Origin: Choristoneura fumiferana
Lineage: Eukaryota; Arthropoda; Insecta; Lepidoptera; Tortricidae
Direction: 5' to 3'
Assembly (NCBI RefSeq): GCF_025370935.1
Contig: NC_133473.1
Location: forward strand, 18,481,431-18,545,430
Length of the DNA: 64,000 nucleotides
Part shown: positions 11,238 through 26,200 of the stretch, one piece after another
How the letters are laid out: the number at the start of each line of letters is the position of its first letter
How positions within the stretch are numbered: the stretch's first letter is position 1
Notes under the pieces: model-generated
The model's input: only the letters and a program-made list of their open reading frames with translations
Told to the model about the DNA's origin: nothing
Databases searched by the model: none
Made by a program: the position numbers and the translations under genes

Positions 11238-14200
11238 GTAAGTACTGGTGCTGGTAGCCTTATCATTTCAACAGATAGAATGATAGAAAGAAAGAAGTTA
11301 TTTAGTGCGAAAAAAACATAAATAATGATGCGTATTAGTAACACAACCATAAGACATAAATTCTTCAGTGTCAATATACCACAAATGGGACTTATTACGC
11401 TAAAACACACGAGTAATATTTACCTCGACGTTTCGACCACATTACAGCGGCCGTGGTCACGAAAGCTTAAAATGTTATATAATTTGTTGAATCAGGCGTT
11501 ACTTTGCGGAGGTCCATATCAATTAACTAAAAGAATTTCTTTGCTCACCCGCGACCTTATGATACCTAAGTTTATTGCGTGTTCATGCAGTTCCTCCACC
11601 TACACACTGTAAGAACACACACACAAATCACACGAACCCTTCTATCACCACCACCACAATATACTGACACGTTTCGAACTCAACCAGAGCTCATCTTCAG
11701 AGCAACACAACCGTGCACCATACTACCAGATGTTAGACAGAGACTCATAAACCACAACAAACGTTTTAATTTATCACTGTTACTCCCTAAGTACCCACCT
11801 ATATTTTTACGTTATATAAGTTCTTCAGTTCTTCATAAGTGTTTAATGTTCATTCATGAAATTTGCAAACATATTTTCAGTTTCGTGAAAAAATAACAAG
11901 GTAAAACTTACAATAGACTGAAAGTTTATTCCTTAGTTGATTTGTGAAGTAAGAATGCTAGCAATAAGCTAATGCATAAAATAAAATTAAAATTTCAACT
12001 ACGATTTTGCGAGATTATAAAAAAATACAGAATTCTAATCTCTGCTGATTAAAAATCCTTTAGAAATGTATTGAATAATGTTATAAAAAAATATTAAAAT
12101 TTTTACCGTACATTACGAAATAACAGAGTAATTGACAATTAAGTCCGGTGGCATATTTTTCTCGTGTTAATCCAGCTCTTTGATGTCACAAATGTAGGCA
12201 ACTAGGATAGTACCTTTTCTCCTGTTCTTCTACGAAAATATTTTATACACCACCGTTTTGGCACAAACAGTGAGATTTCAATAATAAAATAATATATCAG
12301 TAGATAGTCACCTGGACGGGCGTTATGCGGGTTATTTATGTGCTTGTATCGGAACTGAGCCAAATAGCTGCCATGAGGTATCTTGCCAGGGCTCTGTAGC
12401 GCCTGATCAGGCTGTACGGATCAGTTAAATCGTTGAATGAAATCGTTAGCAAGTAAGGTAAACGTCCGAGTTGTCGACACGGTACTGCCCAATAGCTGTC
12501 ATCTCTAAATATTAAAGCAGGTAATACACTGACGAATAGATATTTTATTTAGTTAACACAATATAGGTACCATTTCATAACTTTAATAATAATCAGTGTG
12601 TATACTTTCTTATTAATAATAAAACCATAGTTTTTTTAGGGTTCCATGCCTGCATATTTTATAATAATAAGGGTTCTTTTTTTGACAATTTGTCAAGTGT
12701 TGAGAAATCTTGTGTGTGTCTTAGTGTAAGTATGTATAAGTATAATACTTATTATGTAAGTAGGTATTTTTGTTATATTACTGCCCCAATACTATTTCTT
12801 AGCGCACACATAAGATGTCTCAACATTTCGTAGATTGTTTATATAATTCATAAGAATTATAATTCATAAATTAAATTTGTTTTCTTGAAGGCTCGTTCGT
12901 GTTTTCCGCTCTGTACAAATACCTAATGTACTTAAAGGCTGTGCCCTGTCGCTTTAAAACGATACATTTGCGTAATAAATATAAGTGCAACCAAAGGATA
13001 GCAAAGTTTTATAGAGCGCATTAAACTCATAAGAGTTATTATACCAATAAAGTTGAAATTGGCTTAACGCCAAAATGCAGAATGTGGATACTGTCAAATG
13101 AATAGGGATATATTTCAGGACGCGGCCGAGTGGGCACACTTTTTGTTTGCAAAGTTTCTGCTGACCAAATTAGGGGTCAACGTGCAAGAATAAAAAATAG
13201 TAGACGCGAAACTATAAGTCTCGTTATATTATAGTAACACGGCTCTTTATAACAATTCATTATTTACCAATATTAATACTTTAGGTATTCAAGCACGTTT
13301 TTGTGTGTGGCTGATAGTTTACTTAGTAGAATTTCCTCCCTAAATTTGTGCATGTATAGGTTTCTAATAACGTAACTATCTGTATACGAGTATGTCTTAT
13401 AATAAAGACAAAGTCAAAATATCTTTACCTATTCAATTTAGGCTCTAACAAGCAAGCACTTTATGAATGTCAAAAAAAACTACCACCGGTTCGAAAAAAC
13501 CTCTGTTGAGAAGTATCCGGCAAGAAAATCGACGAGGTATATTTTTTTAAACAGATTTACAATATTATTAATTGATATACCTTTACATCACAAGTATTTC
13601 ACACAACTTTATTTTTAACACAGTAGGTTCGCTATTTGAAGGGATCGTTAATGCAGATCGGAATTATTTCCAGATATCCCTGTCCATGATATAATCATTA
13701 ACTTTATAATACGCCTTAGATATTAATGTCTTCTTGACAATAGATCTGAATTTTGTATCCGTTTCATATGTAATATTTTTTGGAATTTTAATATAAAAAC
13801 GTATGCAATTTCCCAGAAACGACTTTTTGGTTTTAGTCTGTCTGTAAGATGGAACTTTAAGCTTCCCTGTGTTTCTAGTAGCCTTTGGCTTATCAACGTT
13901 AGTGGAAAAATCACAAATGTTCTTCCTCACATACATGATTATTTCAAAAACATAAAGATCTTAAAGATTATAATTGAATACATACACACATAGCTACATA
14001 AAGTACCTACCTACTCTAGTACTACTAGTAACTGCCCATCGTTTGACATATTATAATGAAAACAGGAAATTCGTATAAAACGCATGAAGCACCATAATAA
14101 TGGTGGCAATAATAGCCTTATTATGTGGTGCGCTTGAAAAGTCTGAGGTTATTGCATGGAAAACGATTGGCATCTGTCAGCTTAAACAAGTAATGATCGC

Positions 14201-17200
14201 ACAAACAACTAACCCAGCGACTATTCCAAGTTTTTCTGGGTTTTAGAGTTTTACGAGTAAAATTATGACTTATAATCGAACCTCTAAGTATCAGGGTCAG
14301 TTTAATAATAATAATTAATAATAAAGCCTTTTATTTTCCAAATACAGGAGTTTCGATACTTATTTTTTTCCTTTACAATTAGCAAGTTGTTGGTATTGTT
14401 AGTACCTAATACCTTAGTTTATTTATTTGTGTTAGTACTAGTTTCCGTAGATTTGGACCCCTCTCTGGGTGTAGGCCTCCAGCTTGTTCCAAGTCTCCCT
14501 ATCTTCCGCTTTTTTCAGCCAGGGCCAGTAATATTATAAATGCGAAAGTTTTTAAGTCTGTTTGTTTGTTACCTCTTCACGTCTAAGCTGCTAATCCGAT
14601 TTAGATGAAATTTGGTAAACAAATAGTTTGAGTGCCGAGAAAGGACATAAGATAGTTTTTATCCTGGAAAATGATTTGTTGTCCTGGAAAACGAATTCTA
14701 TGTGGACGGCGTCGCGGGCAACAGCCAGTATAGTCATAATTTCATAATAAGAATACCTACGTTCATTTGAATACACATAAGTCCACCATCTTGCTTGCTA
14801 ATCATGCCGTGAAGCAGCAGTGCTTGCACTGTTGTGTTTCGGCGTGGAGAGAAGACAGCCGGTGCAGTTACTGGCATTTGAGGTATCCCATCTTAGGCCT
14901 CTAGGTTGGCAACGCATCTGCAATACCCCTGGTGTTGCAGATGTTTATGGACGGTGGTGATCTCATACTATCAGGAGACCCACATTCTCGTTTGCCATAC
15001 AGTCGAATTAAAAAAAAAAGTCGCAAAAATATTAGAATTAAAATTTGCATACCTAACTCAAGCGATTTCTAATTGACATTCGATAGGTTGTTTAATCTGG
15101 ATCACTGATTTAGCTAACATTGCTTTATTGGCCATGCATAATGTACATTTTCATCAAAATCTGATTAGAGATCACTGAATGATTGACTACCAGAATTTTA
15201 ATGAGGAACGACCTAGACCGGTCCGCTCTGTACTCGTGGAAATAAATTGCAGGCGATTATATTCCCTGTTACCCGGAAATTGATCGTGGAACTAAAATAA
15301 TGGCCTGAATAATTAAATTAATTATGTAACAAACTAAATTGAACGTGGAACGTTTGTTGATTTAGTGAGCTTTAGATTTAGCGAATTGAAAATCGAAATA
15401 GTCGCAGCAGATTATATTATTATTAGCCGCTACCCGCGACTCCGCCCGCATAAATGTGGTGATCTCTTACCATCAGGAGACACGCTCGTTTGCCATCCAG
15501 TCGAATAAAAAAAAAATACAGTTCGTTTATCACTATCCCGCGGGCAATTTTCCGGGATGAAAATTATCCTATGTCCTTCCTTGGGCCTCAAACTATCTGC
15601 ATACCGAATTAATAATTATAATAAATATCATGGGACACTTGACACCAATTGACCTAGTCCCAAACTAAGCAAAGCTTGTACTATGGATACTAGGCAACGG
15701 ATAAACATACTTATATAGATAAATACATACTTATATAGATAAATAATATGTATTTAATATTAAACATCCAAGACCCGAGAACAAACATTCGTGTTATTCA
15801 CACAAATATCTGCCCCGGCCGGGATTGGAACCCAGGACCTCAAGCTTCGTAGTCAGGTTCTCTAACCACTTAGCCATCCGGCCATTTTATCTAAATCGCT
15901 GGATTTAGGCATAAAAAGGTTACAAACAAACAAATAAACTAACAAACTTTCGAATTTATATTATCATTGGGATATTAGTGGGATTCTCTTACTATCGTCT
16001 TAAACATTCGTGATTTTCACTCATAGTCAAAATACCACTAACGGGACTTATCACGCTAACACATACGAGTAATTTTATGAATTTTATACACACACGGGTA
16101 ATATTTACCTCGATGTTTCGGCCACATTACAGTGGCCACCACCACCACCACTAGCACCCGAAACGAAACGTCGACGTATATTATATTACTTATATTATTA
16201 TTATTGTATGTTAAAATAACTCGTGTGTTAGCGTGATAAGTTCCGTTGGTGGTATTTTGAATATGACGTCTTCTTTTTCAAAGTCTTTATCAAGATAGAT
16301 GTTACCGAAGAAAATTGGGTAACATTTCAAAAATCACAATAACGATGATAAGATTCGGGTCTGGAGTAATTTGCGTCGGGGACGACTAGAAGCCTTTTTA
16401 TTTTAGCCAATATACGGTCCGCAGAAAAAGTTTAATGTAGGGTAACTCAATTATGGCCGGGCGCCGTGCGTGCCCTACATTTATCACGGGGAATTCACCG
16501 GGATCTAACTGTGAGGAAGACTAGCTCATGGAAACAGTTTTAAATATAGGAAAAATGTTGTATAGGTTCTGTAGTAATGTTTACAAGCTTTTCTTTAGCT
16601 AGCCGTGTTTATTTGTTTGGGTCAAATCTTGGAAGCTAAATTTGATCCACTTTCAGCGGTCCGATTGACTTGAAATTTGGCATACTTAAGTAAATTTGAT
16701 GACAGTAGAATAATCTGGTAGTGGCATTGTGGTGGTCCCGCCAGGATTATTTCCGCAGGAGGGAACTCCTCAATGGATAATAGCACAGATTTGAAATTTG
16801 TTACGGATATGCAATTTAGAAGACAATTCAAGTACAGTCGACAAAAAGTATAGTCAACAAAAAAGCTTGTATTATAAATGAAATTTTTAACAGAAACTTA
16901 TTCTCAATGGCTTATTGAGGGACTAACTGGATATTTTGCAGTTATTTACGCTTACAGTATATTTTTTTTATTCGACTGGATGGCAAACGAGCAAGTGGGT
17001 CTCCTGATGGTAAGAGATCACCACCGCCCATAAATTTCTGCAACACCAAGGCTATTGTAGATGCGTTGCCAACCTAGACGCCTAAGATGGGATACCTCAA
17101 GTGCCAGTAATTTCACCGGCTGTCTTACTCCCCACGCCGAAATACAACAGTGCAAGCACCGCTGCTTCACGGCAGGGTTAGCGAGCAAGATGGTGGTAGC

Positions 17201-20200
17201 AATCCGGGCGGACCTTGCACAGTACCCCCTGCAAAACCTGCATTAACCTGCATAAACCTGCGTTTGTAAAATTTAATGATCCCCGCAGGAAAACGAATTC
17301 TATGCGGACAACAACTAATACATGATATTTCCAGACTAGCCGGCTGTCTGCAACTCCGTCTGCTTCTATGTCCTTTCCTGGACTCAAACTATCTGTATAG
17401 GTACCGAACTTCATCTAAATCGGTTCAGTGGTTAAGACGTGAAGAGGTAACAAACAGACAGACTTACAAACTTTCGCATTTATAATATTAGTGGCATGAG
17501 ATTTTTTATGGAACAAAATTAATTTCTTAATTATGTCTTATAACAAGCAAGCAAGTAGCAAGTTACAGTAACAAGCAATGATGCAACAAGTAATGAGTGT
17601 AGCAAGTAATGATGCAGTTCAAACGAATTTCGGAAAACATCGAAGCAGTTAAATGGTACTTGATAACAAAAGAATCGTATTCGAAGGTAGCCATAAAACT
17701 GTAGACAAATAATATGTTTTCCGTGTAGCTAATAAAATCAATTCATCGATAGCTGCTGTTTTAAAGTGAAAACAACCGGAATATACCAAACATAGGATAA
17801 AAAATCTCAAGCAGAGGATCGTGGGTTCAAACCCCTGCCGCACCTCTGAGTTTTTCGAAGTTCATGTGCGGAATTACATTTGAAATTTACCATGAGCTTT
17901 ACGGTGAAGGAAAACATCGTGAGGAAACCTGCACAAACCTGCGAAGTAATTCAATGGTGTGTGTGAAGTTCCCAATCCGCACTGGGCCCGCGTGGGAACT
18001 ACTGCCCAAGCCCTCTCATTTTGAGAGGAGGCCTGTGCCCTGCAGTGGGACGTGTATAGGCTGGGATGATGATGATGATACCAAACATTTCATCTTCCAT
18101 ACCTTACACCTATAAAGCATTGCTGAAACTTTTAATAAGATCGAACTTTGCTCCTCAGACCATAAAACGCAAAGTTCTTAGAAGACCAATTAATCCTAAG
18201 TTATAGTAAAAAATACCTCATACTTTTAATAACTGAAAACCTTTAAAACCTTGGACTTTGAAAAGCAATACCTTATTCTTTGGAACTTTTAAGTTGATAG
18301 AAGTTTTTAGTTGGCAGCAGTCGCGTCGTGGTGAATGCTTTAAAATTAACGTTTATTTAAATGGGGGATAGTTAAGAGGAAGAAGCGTCTAAAGTGTCAT
18401 AAAATTACCTTAGTAGCGTCCTATTGATCTTGAAATCAGATAATTTATTGAAACAGGCGTTACTTTGTCCGTCGTTTCTGTAATTGTGTGTAAACTAGTC
18501 ACTGTCACGAATAAATGTTTTTTTTACTTTGCGGAGGTCCAAATCAATGAACTACAAGCAATGACTTTACTTAATGCTTATGATAGCTATGTCTATGCAA
18601 AAAATGCGTGTTACTACCTACAGACAAATCACAAAAACCCAACTATCATCATCACCACAATACACTTACGCGTTTCGAGCGCAATCAGAGTGCATACTCA
18701 GAATAACACAATCTTTCACCATGCTGCCAGATGTCAGACTAAACGAATCAAAGCAAACATTTAAATTTGTCAATGTAAATTCCCCAATTACATACCCACT
18801 TGTAATTAGACACTAATGATTATATTTCTATTACTATTAAATTTCACAAATATCTGTAATTGTTATTTAAAATAAACAATCAGGATAGGATCATAGATAT
18901 CTGTTGCATAATATTATAATAAGTTAGCAGAGAGCAAAGCACGGATAAGCTACAGTGTTTCATTATTATACGTGTAAATTATCTAATAGCTCGACAAATA
19001 ATTGGCTTTAATAAAGATACATAAATTTATCGACCTTGTATCGTTTTTTTTTCACAGAATTACCAGAGAAACCGAAGATATTCGATGAATTAGACAAAGA
19101 AGTGATCGGCGTGGCCGGTCCCTACATAGAAGATACCAGTCTCAAACTTACCTGTGTTGTAAGTGGAGGTAAAACTAGCAGACAAGTCATTATTGGTGGT
19201 ATTGTGTTTATTGTTGCCGTTTATAGTGTGAGCTTCCTCTGAGGCGGAGTAAGTGAAGATGAGCAGTCGACTAAATCACGACTTGTCATTACAAGGAGTG
19301 TGGGAGATATTAGTATTTTATGCAACTGTATCGTAATAGGGGTCCTTAAAACACGAGTGTGGACAATATTTTATCTATATCCATATATTAAATCCTCTAT
19401 CATGTGTTCCGCGAATGACCATTACGATAGAGCCGTGTTCATAATAGAATCCAATATCGTAATGCTGGTCACTACCTATGGTTTTTAAACGCGTAATTGA
19501 GGATTTACTATATGGGTGTAGAAAAAGATTTAAACCTAATATTCACTGAATCAAGGGTTACTTTGCGGAGATGCAATCAATAAACATTTTTTTACATTGC
19601 TCGTGCAAAACAGCTATGTGTACAGCTATGTATAGTACAAAAATGTGTTTGCATGCAAAAAAATCCGTACTATCCTACTAATAAATGTGAAAGTTTGTGA
19701 AGATGTTTGGATGTTTGTTACTCAATCACGTCTAAACAGTTATGAAATTCGGTACACAGGTAGTTTGAGTCCCGGAGAAGGACATAGGATAGTTTTTATC
19801 CCGGAAAATTGCATAGTTCCCGCGGGATAGCGATAAACGAATACTACGCGGACGGAGTCGCGGGCAACAGCTAGTTTCATATGGATGAATACGTGTGTCA
19901 CACAGTTAAAAACAGTAATTTTACTCGAAAGATTGTGCTTATTTTGTATTATTCACCCAGTGATCAAAATTTTCCGAGATGAAATAGGTCAGCTGTGAAA
20001 ATGAAGAATTCCGTTACAAAAGGGGTCACCCTGAAAAATAACCCCCATTTCTCATGGGTTCCATCTCACCCGATCTACTGCAAGTCAATATATTATTTTG
20101 TTGTATAGTAGGTCTCATTTTTTGCTGACAAAATTGTTGTGTTGACGATTAGTCAAAAGTTAATTGATTTTTTTGCAAAATAAATACCGCGTTACATTAG

Positions 20201-23200
20201 TGTTCATTAATTTAGTTCATTGTGTCTTAAGGGTGGTAAATCAGTTATTACAAACAAGAGTCTATTACAAGTTTAATGAGTCAATGTTCATAATTCCAGC
20301 ACAGCCCCAGCGACATGCAATGTTTTTTATCACATTTGTGAGTAAAATTGTATTTGCAAGACGAATATTGTAATATTTATATTAATTGTCGATACCATTG
20401 GCGCAGCTCGGGAGCTGCTATTGTCAAAGTCAAAGTCAAAATATCTCTATTCAATTTAGGCTATAACAAGCACTTATGAATGTCAAAAAAAATCTACCAC
20501 CGCTTCGGAAAAACCTCTGTTGAGAAGAATCCGGCAAGAAACTCAACGAGGTATATTTTTTTTAAACAGATTTACAATATTATTAAATAATATCTATACA
20601 TCACAAGTATTTAACACAACTTTATTTTTAACGAATTGTTTGTGTAGCTTATTATAATACAAGTTATTCCACAGGTAAACCAATGCCCCGTGTTAGATGG
20701 TGGCGAGATGACAAGCCAATACAAACGCTGGAGCCTGTCGAAGATGGCTCCAGACTCAGTTTACTTGAACTGAAGATACCTCGTCTCACAAGAAACTACC
20801 TGGACGCAGTGTACACTTGCACAGCTGACAACACACTCTTAGTACCCCCACTAAGAGTCAATGTGCAGATACAACTTTATTGTAAGTATCGAATATCCCA
20901 GCAAAGGCTTTATTGTCTAAAACTGCATTCACATATTTTTATTCTGTCGTGTTGTGTTGTAATGCTCTCTGTCTCTCTCCCTTGCGACACAACACAAGCC
21001 GTCACAACACACTGCGTCAGATAAATTTGAACGCCGGGTGTGGCCTGTATTAAAAGCAAATAATTAAAACAGATCGTACTCGTCAAACTGAACAACATTA
21101 GTTCAGCGACTTTTAAAAATAATGGAGTCTTTAGATTTTCCCTTTTTCATACAAATTAAATACTGTAATCAGTGTACACTACCCTAGAACCCAACTGACG
21201 GCGCCTGTCACCCTAGGAACATCAAGCATTTTGCTTTACATTGCTTCTTCGAATAAACTTTAAAGTGTAATAAAAATTAAAAAAACGAACTATTTTTTAA
21301 AGTTGCTGAACTAATGTTGTTTAGTTTGAAGAGTACGATCTATGTTTTAATTATTTGCTCATACTCACTTACAGGCCACACCCGGTATAAATGTATGAAC
21401 CGATACCATTCTGATGCGTCACGACACGATTGTGTTGACAATAGATAAATTTGAATGCTGCTTAATGCACTCCGAATCGCAATCTTTTTCACCACTTCTT
21501 TCTGTAAAACGGTGTAGGAGGAGGATGGAAAGTGATGGTGAATACAATCACAAACGTCACATTCGAAAATTTGTTGGATAATTGATAAAACAATTTTAAT
21601 ATATTCTGTGCTATGCAACGTACTTAGTCAAATTCGGAAATGACCTTCAAAACGAAACTCCGTACTTCACATAAACACGTAAAAGCTACTAGGTACCTCA
21701 TAATAAATAATATTCTCGACATAGTAATGAGTCCTTGGGTAAGGAGGTTAAATGTTACGCTTGAGGGGTCAGTAATACGTGTTGACCTTTCGCCTTCGCC
21801 TATTTAGACATACGAGTTATGACTTGCCCATTAATTATATTCCAACTTGCTAATAACGCTGGCCAAGTGCTATAATTGTAAACTTGTTTGAGTAGAATGG
21901 CTATTTGGGTTAATATTGTAGTTTCTGTGTTGGTAGGGACAGGCTCTTGGGAATAACAACCAAGTTTTTTTTTCTAAAAAAATACGACCAAAATATAAAT
22001 GGTATCACGTGGTGTTTTGTTTTAACAGGAGCAATCACCTGAAACGAAGTGTTTGTTTAAATAGTCCTTTTCTGTTCAAATTCCTGTTAATTCCATAAAA
22101 TAAATATCATTTCAACTCCGTGATTTCAGTGATCAATTCAAAAGCGCATAATTAATTAATTATGTAATTAAAAAATCGTAGCTTTCAAACGGAGTAACGA
22201 TTTGGTTTGATTTACATAAAAGTGTATTTGCATGCGGTATACTTCGTTTTTTAGCATTAGAAACAACGTAAAAGAATCTCGACGAGTCTTTTTATTGAAA
22301 AACGTTTTTTAAAAAACAGTAACTATTACTTATCATACTAAAAGAATGTAAATGATCATAATGGCCTTACTTATTGTTACATATTTGCTGTGACTTATTT
22401 TTCAAAAGTGTTTTTCAATAAAAAGACACGTCAAGATCGCTTACCTTCTTTCTAATGTTAAAAAAAATAAAGACACGTCACACGTTCTTAGCTATGGTTC
22501 ACTAAAGTCCCGGCTCAGCAGTGGGACGTTATGGGCAAGGATGATGATGATGGAACATCAAATACCACGCTCAAACGCCACCTCCTTCAATATTCACAGG
22601 TGTTTCCCGCTGTGCTAAGCGGCACTATGTCACGCACGTGATATTAGAGCATTTGTCTAACTAACCGCGCGCGACATTATAAGCGGTGACAACCCTGACG
22701 GCGCACTACGTCATCTAATACGTGCCTGCTGTGAGATATGAGGATTCTGGATGCGGTTGTAATGTGATAGAGGGCTACAATTTTTATTAGTTACTGCTAT
22801 GACGGAATGGTCTGTTTTGCCAGTGTTCTTGGAGATTCGCTTCCTTATCTTTATGAGGTTTGGATGTAATGAAATGATAAATAGTTTCGGTATTACTTTA
22901 TTCACGCTTTAGGGTTCTACTCGTACCTGTATTGGGTCAACTTTCGGTGTATACACCGAAACACACATATGAACGAACATATATGAATCGCAAGCCGTTT
23001 ATATATATTTTTGTGTCTTTAGACACTTAATTTTTTCTGCCACTTTTTTCTCTGAGAAGGTTAAAATTTACTACGTTCTTTTAAATTTATTTCTATTTAC
23101 CTAAGGAATTAATTTGGAATGGGCTCTAATGAGTTCGATAAAATTGGCTTATTTGGAGGTGAGAAAACGCAGGCGTTTGAGTTTTAGCTCGAGCAAAGCT

Positions 23201-26200
23201 CGGTAGCTTCAGATCGCTCTGAAGCGATAAGGCCGCCTATTGGTTACCTTGGAAAAACTCCATATACCTGTGTTTTCTCTACTGCTTACTATGTGTTGGT
23301 GTTCAATAAAGAGTTATTGTATTGTATTGTAGCCTAGGTACTTCTAACGAATACAAAATACACACAAGTAAACATTAGTTTTAGTGTAACCAATGAGGCC
23401 AATACCTGTCATAAAACATTTTAGCACAAACCAAAACTACTTAAATAAGTAAAAGTAGGTAGTGTGATTTGCATGAGCGGCAATAAAGTATGTAATCGTA
23501 GTACAAACAAAATAATAATTTAATTGTTATGCATGTTTTATTACTGGTCATGAAAAAATGAACTGTTAAAAACACCGCCAGTGCCACTCAGTATCTTCCC
23601 GCTGAAATCTCTACAATCTCACGTACCCCGAAATAGTTTCACCCAGTTCCACGTTCCAACGAAATGGGGGAAAGTTTCATAAAGCCCGCTTAACCTGCCG
23701 ACAACCGCTCATTCAGTGTTATTGCAAAACTGAGTCCACATAAAACCGAGCGATTAACATAGATCATGCGCCCCCGTCTGCGCCACGGCTTACCTGATAT
23801 GACGGCTTGTGGCTACAAAATTCTTTTGTGTCAGTGAGGACGCAGCGAAGCAACCATTAGTTTTTATTTGCGCGCATTGTCCCACACCATTCCACCGTTG
23901 GCAGATAGGAAATTATTTTCCATTATAATACATAACACCATCCATTCTGCTCACAGTTAGCTTTTAAGCTAAAATGTTATGATTTTAGTCCGAGCGTTTA
24001 ATTAAAAAGCTTTAGTTTCACATTGTTGCTTTGTGTTAGTCCGCTGCTTTGGCGGGGCGCGAATTTTTCCTCAACGCTGCGTTAGTCTTTATTCAGGAAA
24101 AATCAACGTAAGGCTTTTAAGGGTTAGGTAACTACTCTTTGTAGTTACAAACATGTAGATGAGTCTGTAAGTTTTTATTTAAGCCTGCACTATATTTCTT
24201 TCGAATCGGTTCGTTCATTTTCGGACCCTCTCTCTTCTTCTTCTTCTTCTTCTCAGCCTTCTTCTACCTAATCCAGTTGCTGCCCGCCACCTAACACCAC
24301 CCCCACCTTTTGAACCCTAACAAACATAAACAACAAATGTAGTTACAACTTTTACTAATAGTACCAAAACTAAGTCAAATAAGGTACCTAAACTCTGAAT
24401 CACAAAAATTTTATAACAAAAAATTTAACCGACTATAAAAAACCATGAAAATAATTTTCTACCAGTCTGAAGTCGGTCGGTGCCTCAGCACGAGCTAGCA
24501 GGAGTGGACCTATAGTCATCTACCTCAATTACGCACTTTATATTGGGCTTCAATCACTCCTGCTGGCTCGTGCTGAGGCACCGACCGACTTCAGACTGGT
24601 AGAAAATACAACCGAATTGATAACCTCCTCCTTTTTTTTGAAGTCGGTTAAAAATTGAGTTCTTCATCCTCATTTAATTCCGAATTTTTGTTCTCAGTGC
24701 GGCCACTGCTAGTGGAAATTCTGGCGAGAGAACAGCCTCTCTCGGTGGGCCAAGAAGCTGAGCTGGCCTGCAGAGCGGTGGGCGCGCGACCGCCTGCTAT
24801 TATCACTTGGTGGTTAGATGGAAAGCAGATGGCTGCAGCTGAGCCCCAAAAGGTAAACTAGGGCTTAGTTTAGTTACAGAGCTAATATTATGCCGATAAT
24901 TTCACTGGGTATCCTTGTTTTCTACATCTGACTCAGCACCTCAAGCAATGCTGCTTTGCGGTAGCCTTGCTCGTCCGCTATTAAAACGTAGCGTCACGTT
25001 GAGTAGCCGAGGAGCAAAGCAAAAAGATAATACTTAATTGATGTGACGTTCGCAAATAAAGCTTGAATCTAAATAACTCAACCGCTCAACGTCTTCTAAA
25101 TAGACCGAAACTAGTGAGACCGTTCCCGATTTAATCGTGAGACGAATTATTTAAAGCTTATAGTGATAATAAAATTAATAATTATCTATTGTTTATTTGT
25201 TTTAGAATTCTGAGGATAGTAACGAGACAGTATCTTTTTTGAGATGGACGCCTCGTATGGAACACGACGGCAGGATTCTGACATGCAGAGCAACCCACTC
25301 AACTTTAGAACACGTTACGTTAGAAACTACTAAGTTACTCAGTTTACATTGTAAGTACTCGTATATCAAACTGTTACAAGATTTCTGTTAGCGACGTTCG
25401 CTAAGACGGTGATTTTAGGAGGGCGCACCCAAAAGGCTTCTTCCTAGAAGTTGAGCTTGTATAACGATTGGTTCCAATAATCAAGCTATAGATAGATTTC
25501 CTTGGCAATCGATCGGTTAGACGACCAGATGGCTTACTAGGTGAGGTCATGACCACGAGACCACAAGGTTTCGAGTTCATCATCCCTGACCGTCGATTAC
25601 TATACAAGTACGGTATACGTAGTACCCACGGGATATGTTCATCCTAGTTGAACCTCATAATAACTATAAACAATTTATTATACACACAATTTGTTCAATT
25701 TCCGTTAACTTCGACAGACGTCTCAGTTCATTGAAATAAACTACCTGATAATTAACTTTTGATCAAAACGTAAAAAGTTTTTTTTTAAATAGAAATCTGA
25801 GAATAGAATAATGATAATATAATGAATGAATAATTTGACGACCGGATGGCCAATTCGTTAGAGAACCTGACTACGAAGCTTGAGGTCCTGGGTTCGATTC
25901 CCGGCAGGCAGCTATTTGTATGAATAATACGAATGTTTATTCTCGGGTCTTGGATGTTTAATATGTATTTAAGTATGTATTTATCTATATAAGTATGTTT
26001 ATCCGTTGCCTAGTATCCATAGTACAAGCTTTGCTTAGTTTGGGACTAGAACAATTGGTGTCAGTGTCCCATGATAATGAATAGAAATTTGAGAATAGAA
26101 ATCTTTTTTTCATGCATGTAATAACTTCACAGTCATTGTTAATATTCAAATCGTAAAATAAACAAACATGTCGAGTGAAATTGACGTGACACATTTCCTT

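Larger units (their letters stand above)
11238..19057. other. Intron between exons 1 and 2 (7.8 kb)
   Basis: Holds repeat E (11485-11830), repeat C (13406-13622), repeat A (14533-14732, 17250-17500 and others), LINE tails (14800-15010 and 16965-17200), SINE-2, a foldback (16027-16260), SINE-1 and repeat E again (18452-18810). I see nothing recognisable in 11900-13400, 13630-14520, 15020-15400 and 18090-18450. 15180-15400 and 16370-16510 look like non-repetitive, more GC-mixed sequence. Confidence 0.85.
19169..20674. other. Intron between exons 2 and 3 (1.5 kb)
   Basis: Contains a small TIR element (19371-19526), a repeat A copy (19670-19875) and repeat C (20421-20632), which stops 42 nt short of exon 3. 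I see nothing recognisable in 19900-20400. Confidence 0.85.
20882..24697. other. Intron between exons 3 and 4 (3.8 kb)
   Basis: Contains the inverted-repeat element 21034-21385, a SINE-1 fragment (22511-22553), a LINE tail (23200-23335), a TTC microsatellite (24232-24270) and a foldback next to exon 4 (24421-24655). I see nothing recognisable in 21400-22500 and 23350-24230. 23570-23830 is less AT-rich and could be regulatory. Confidence 0.85.
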
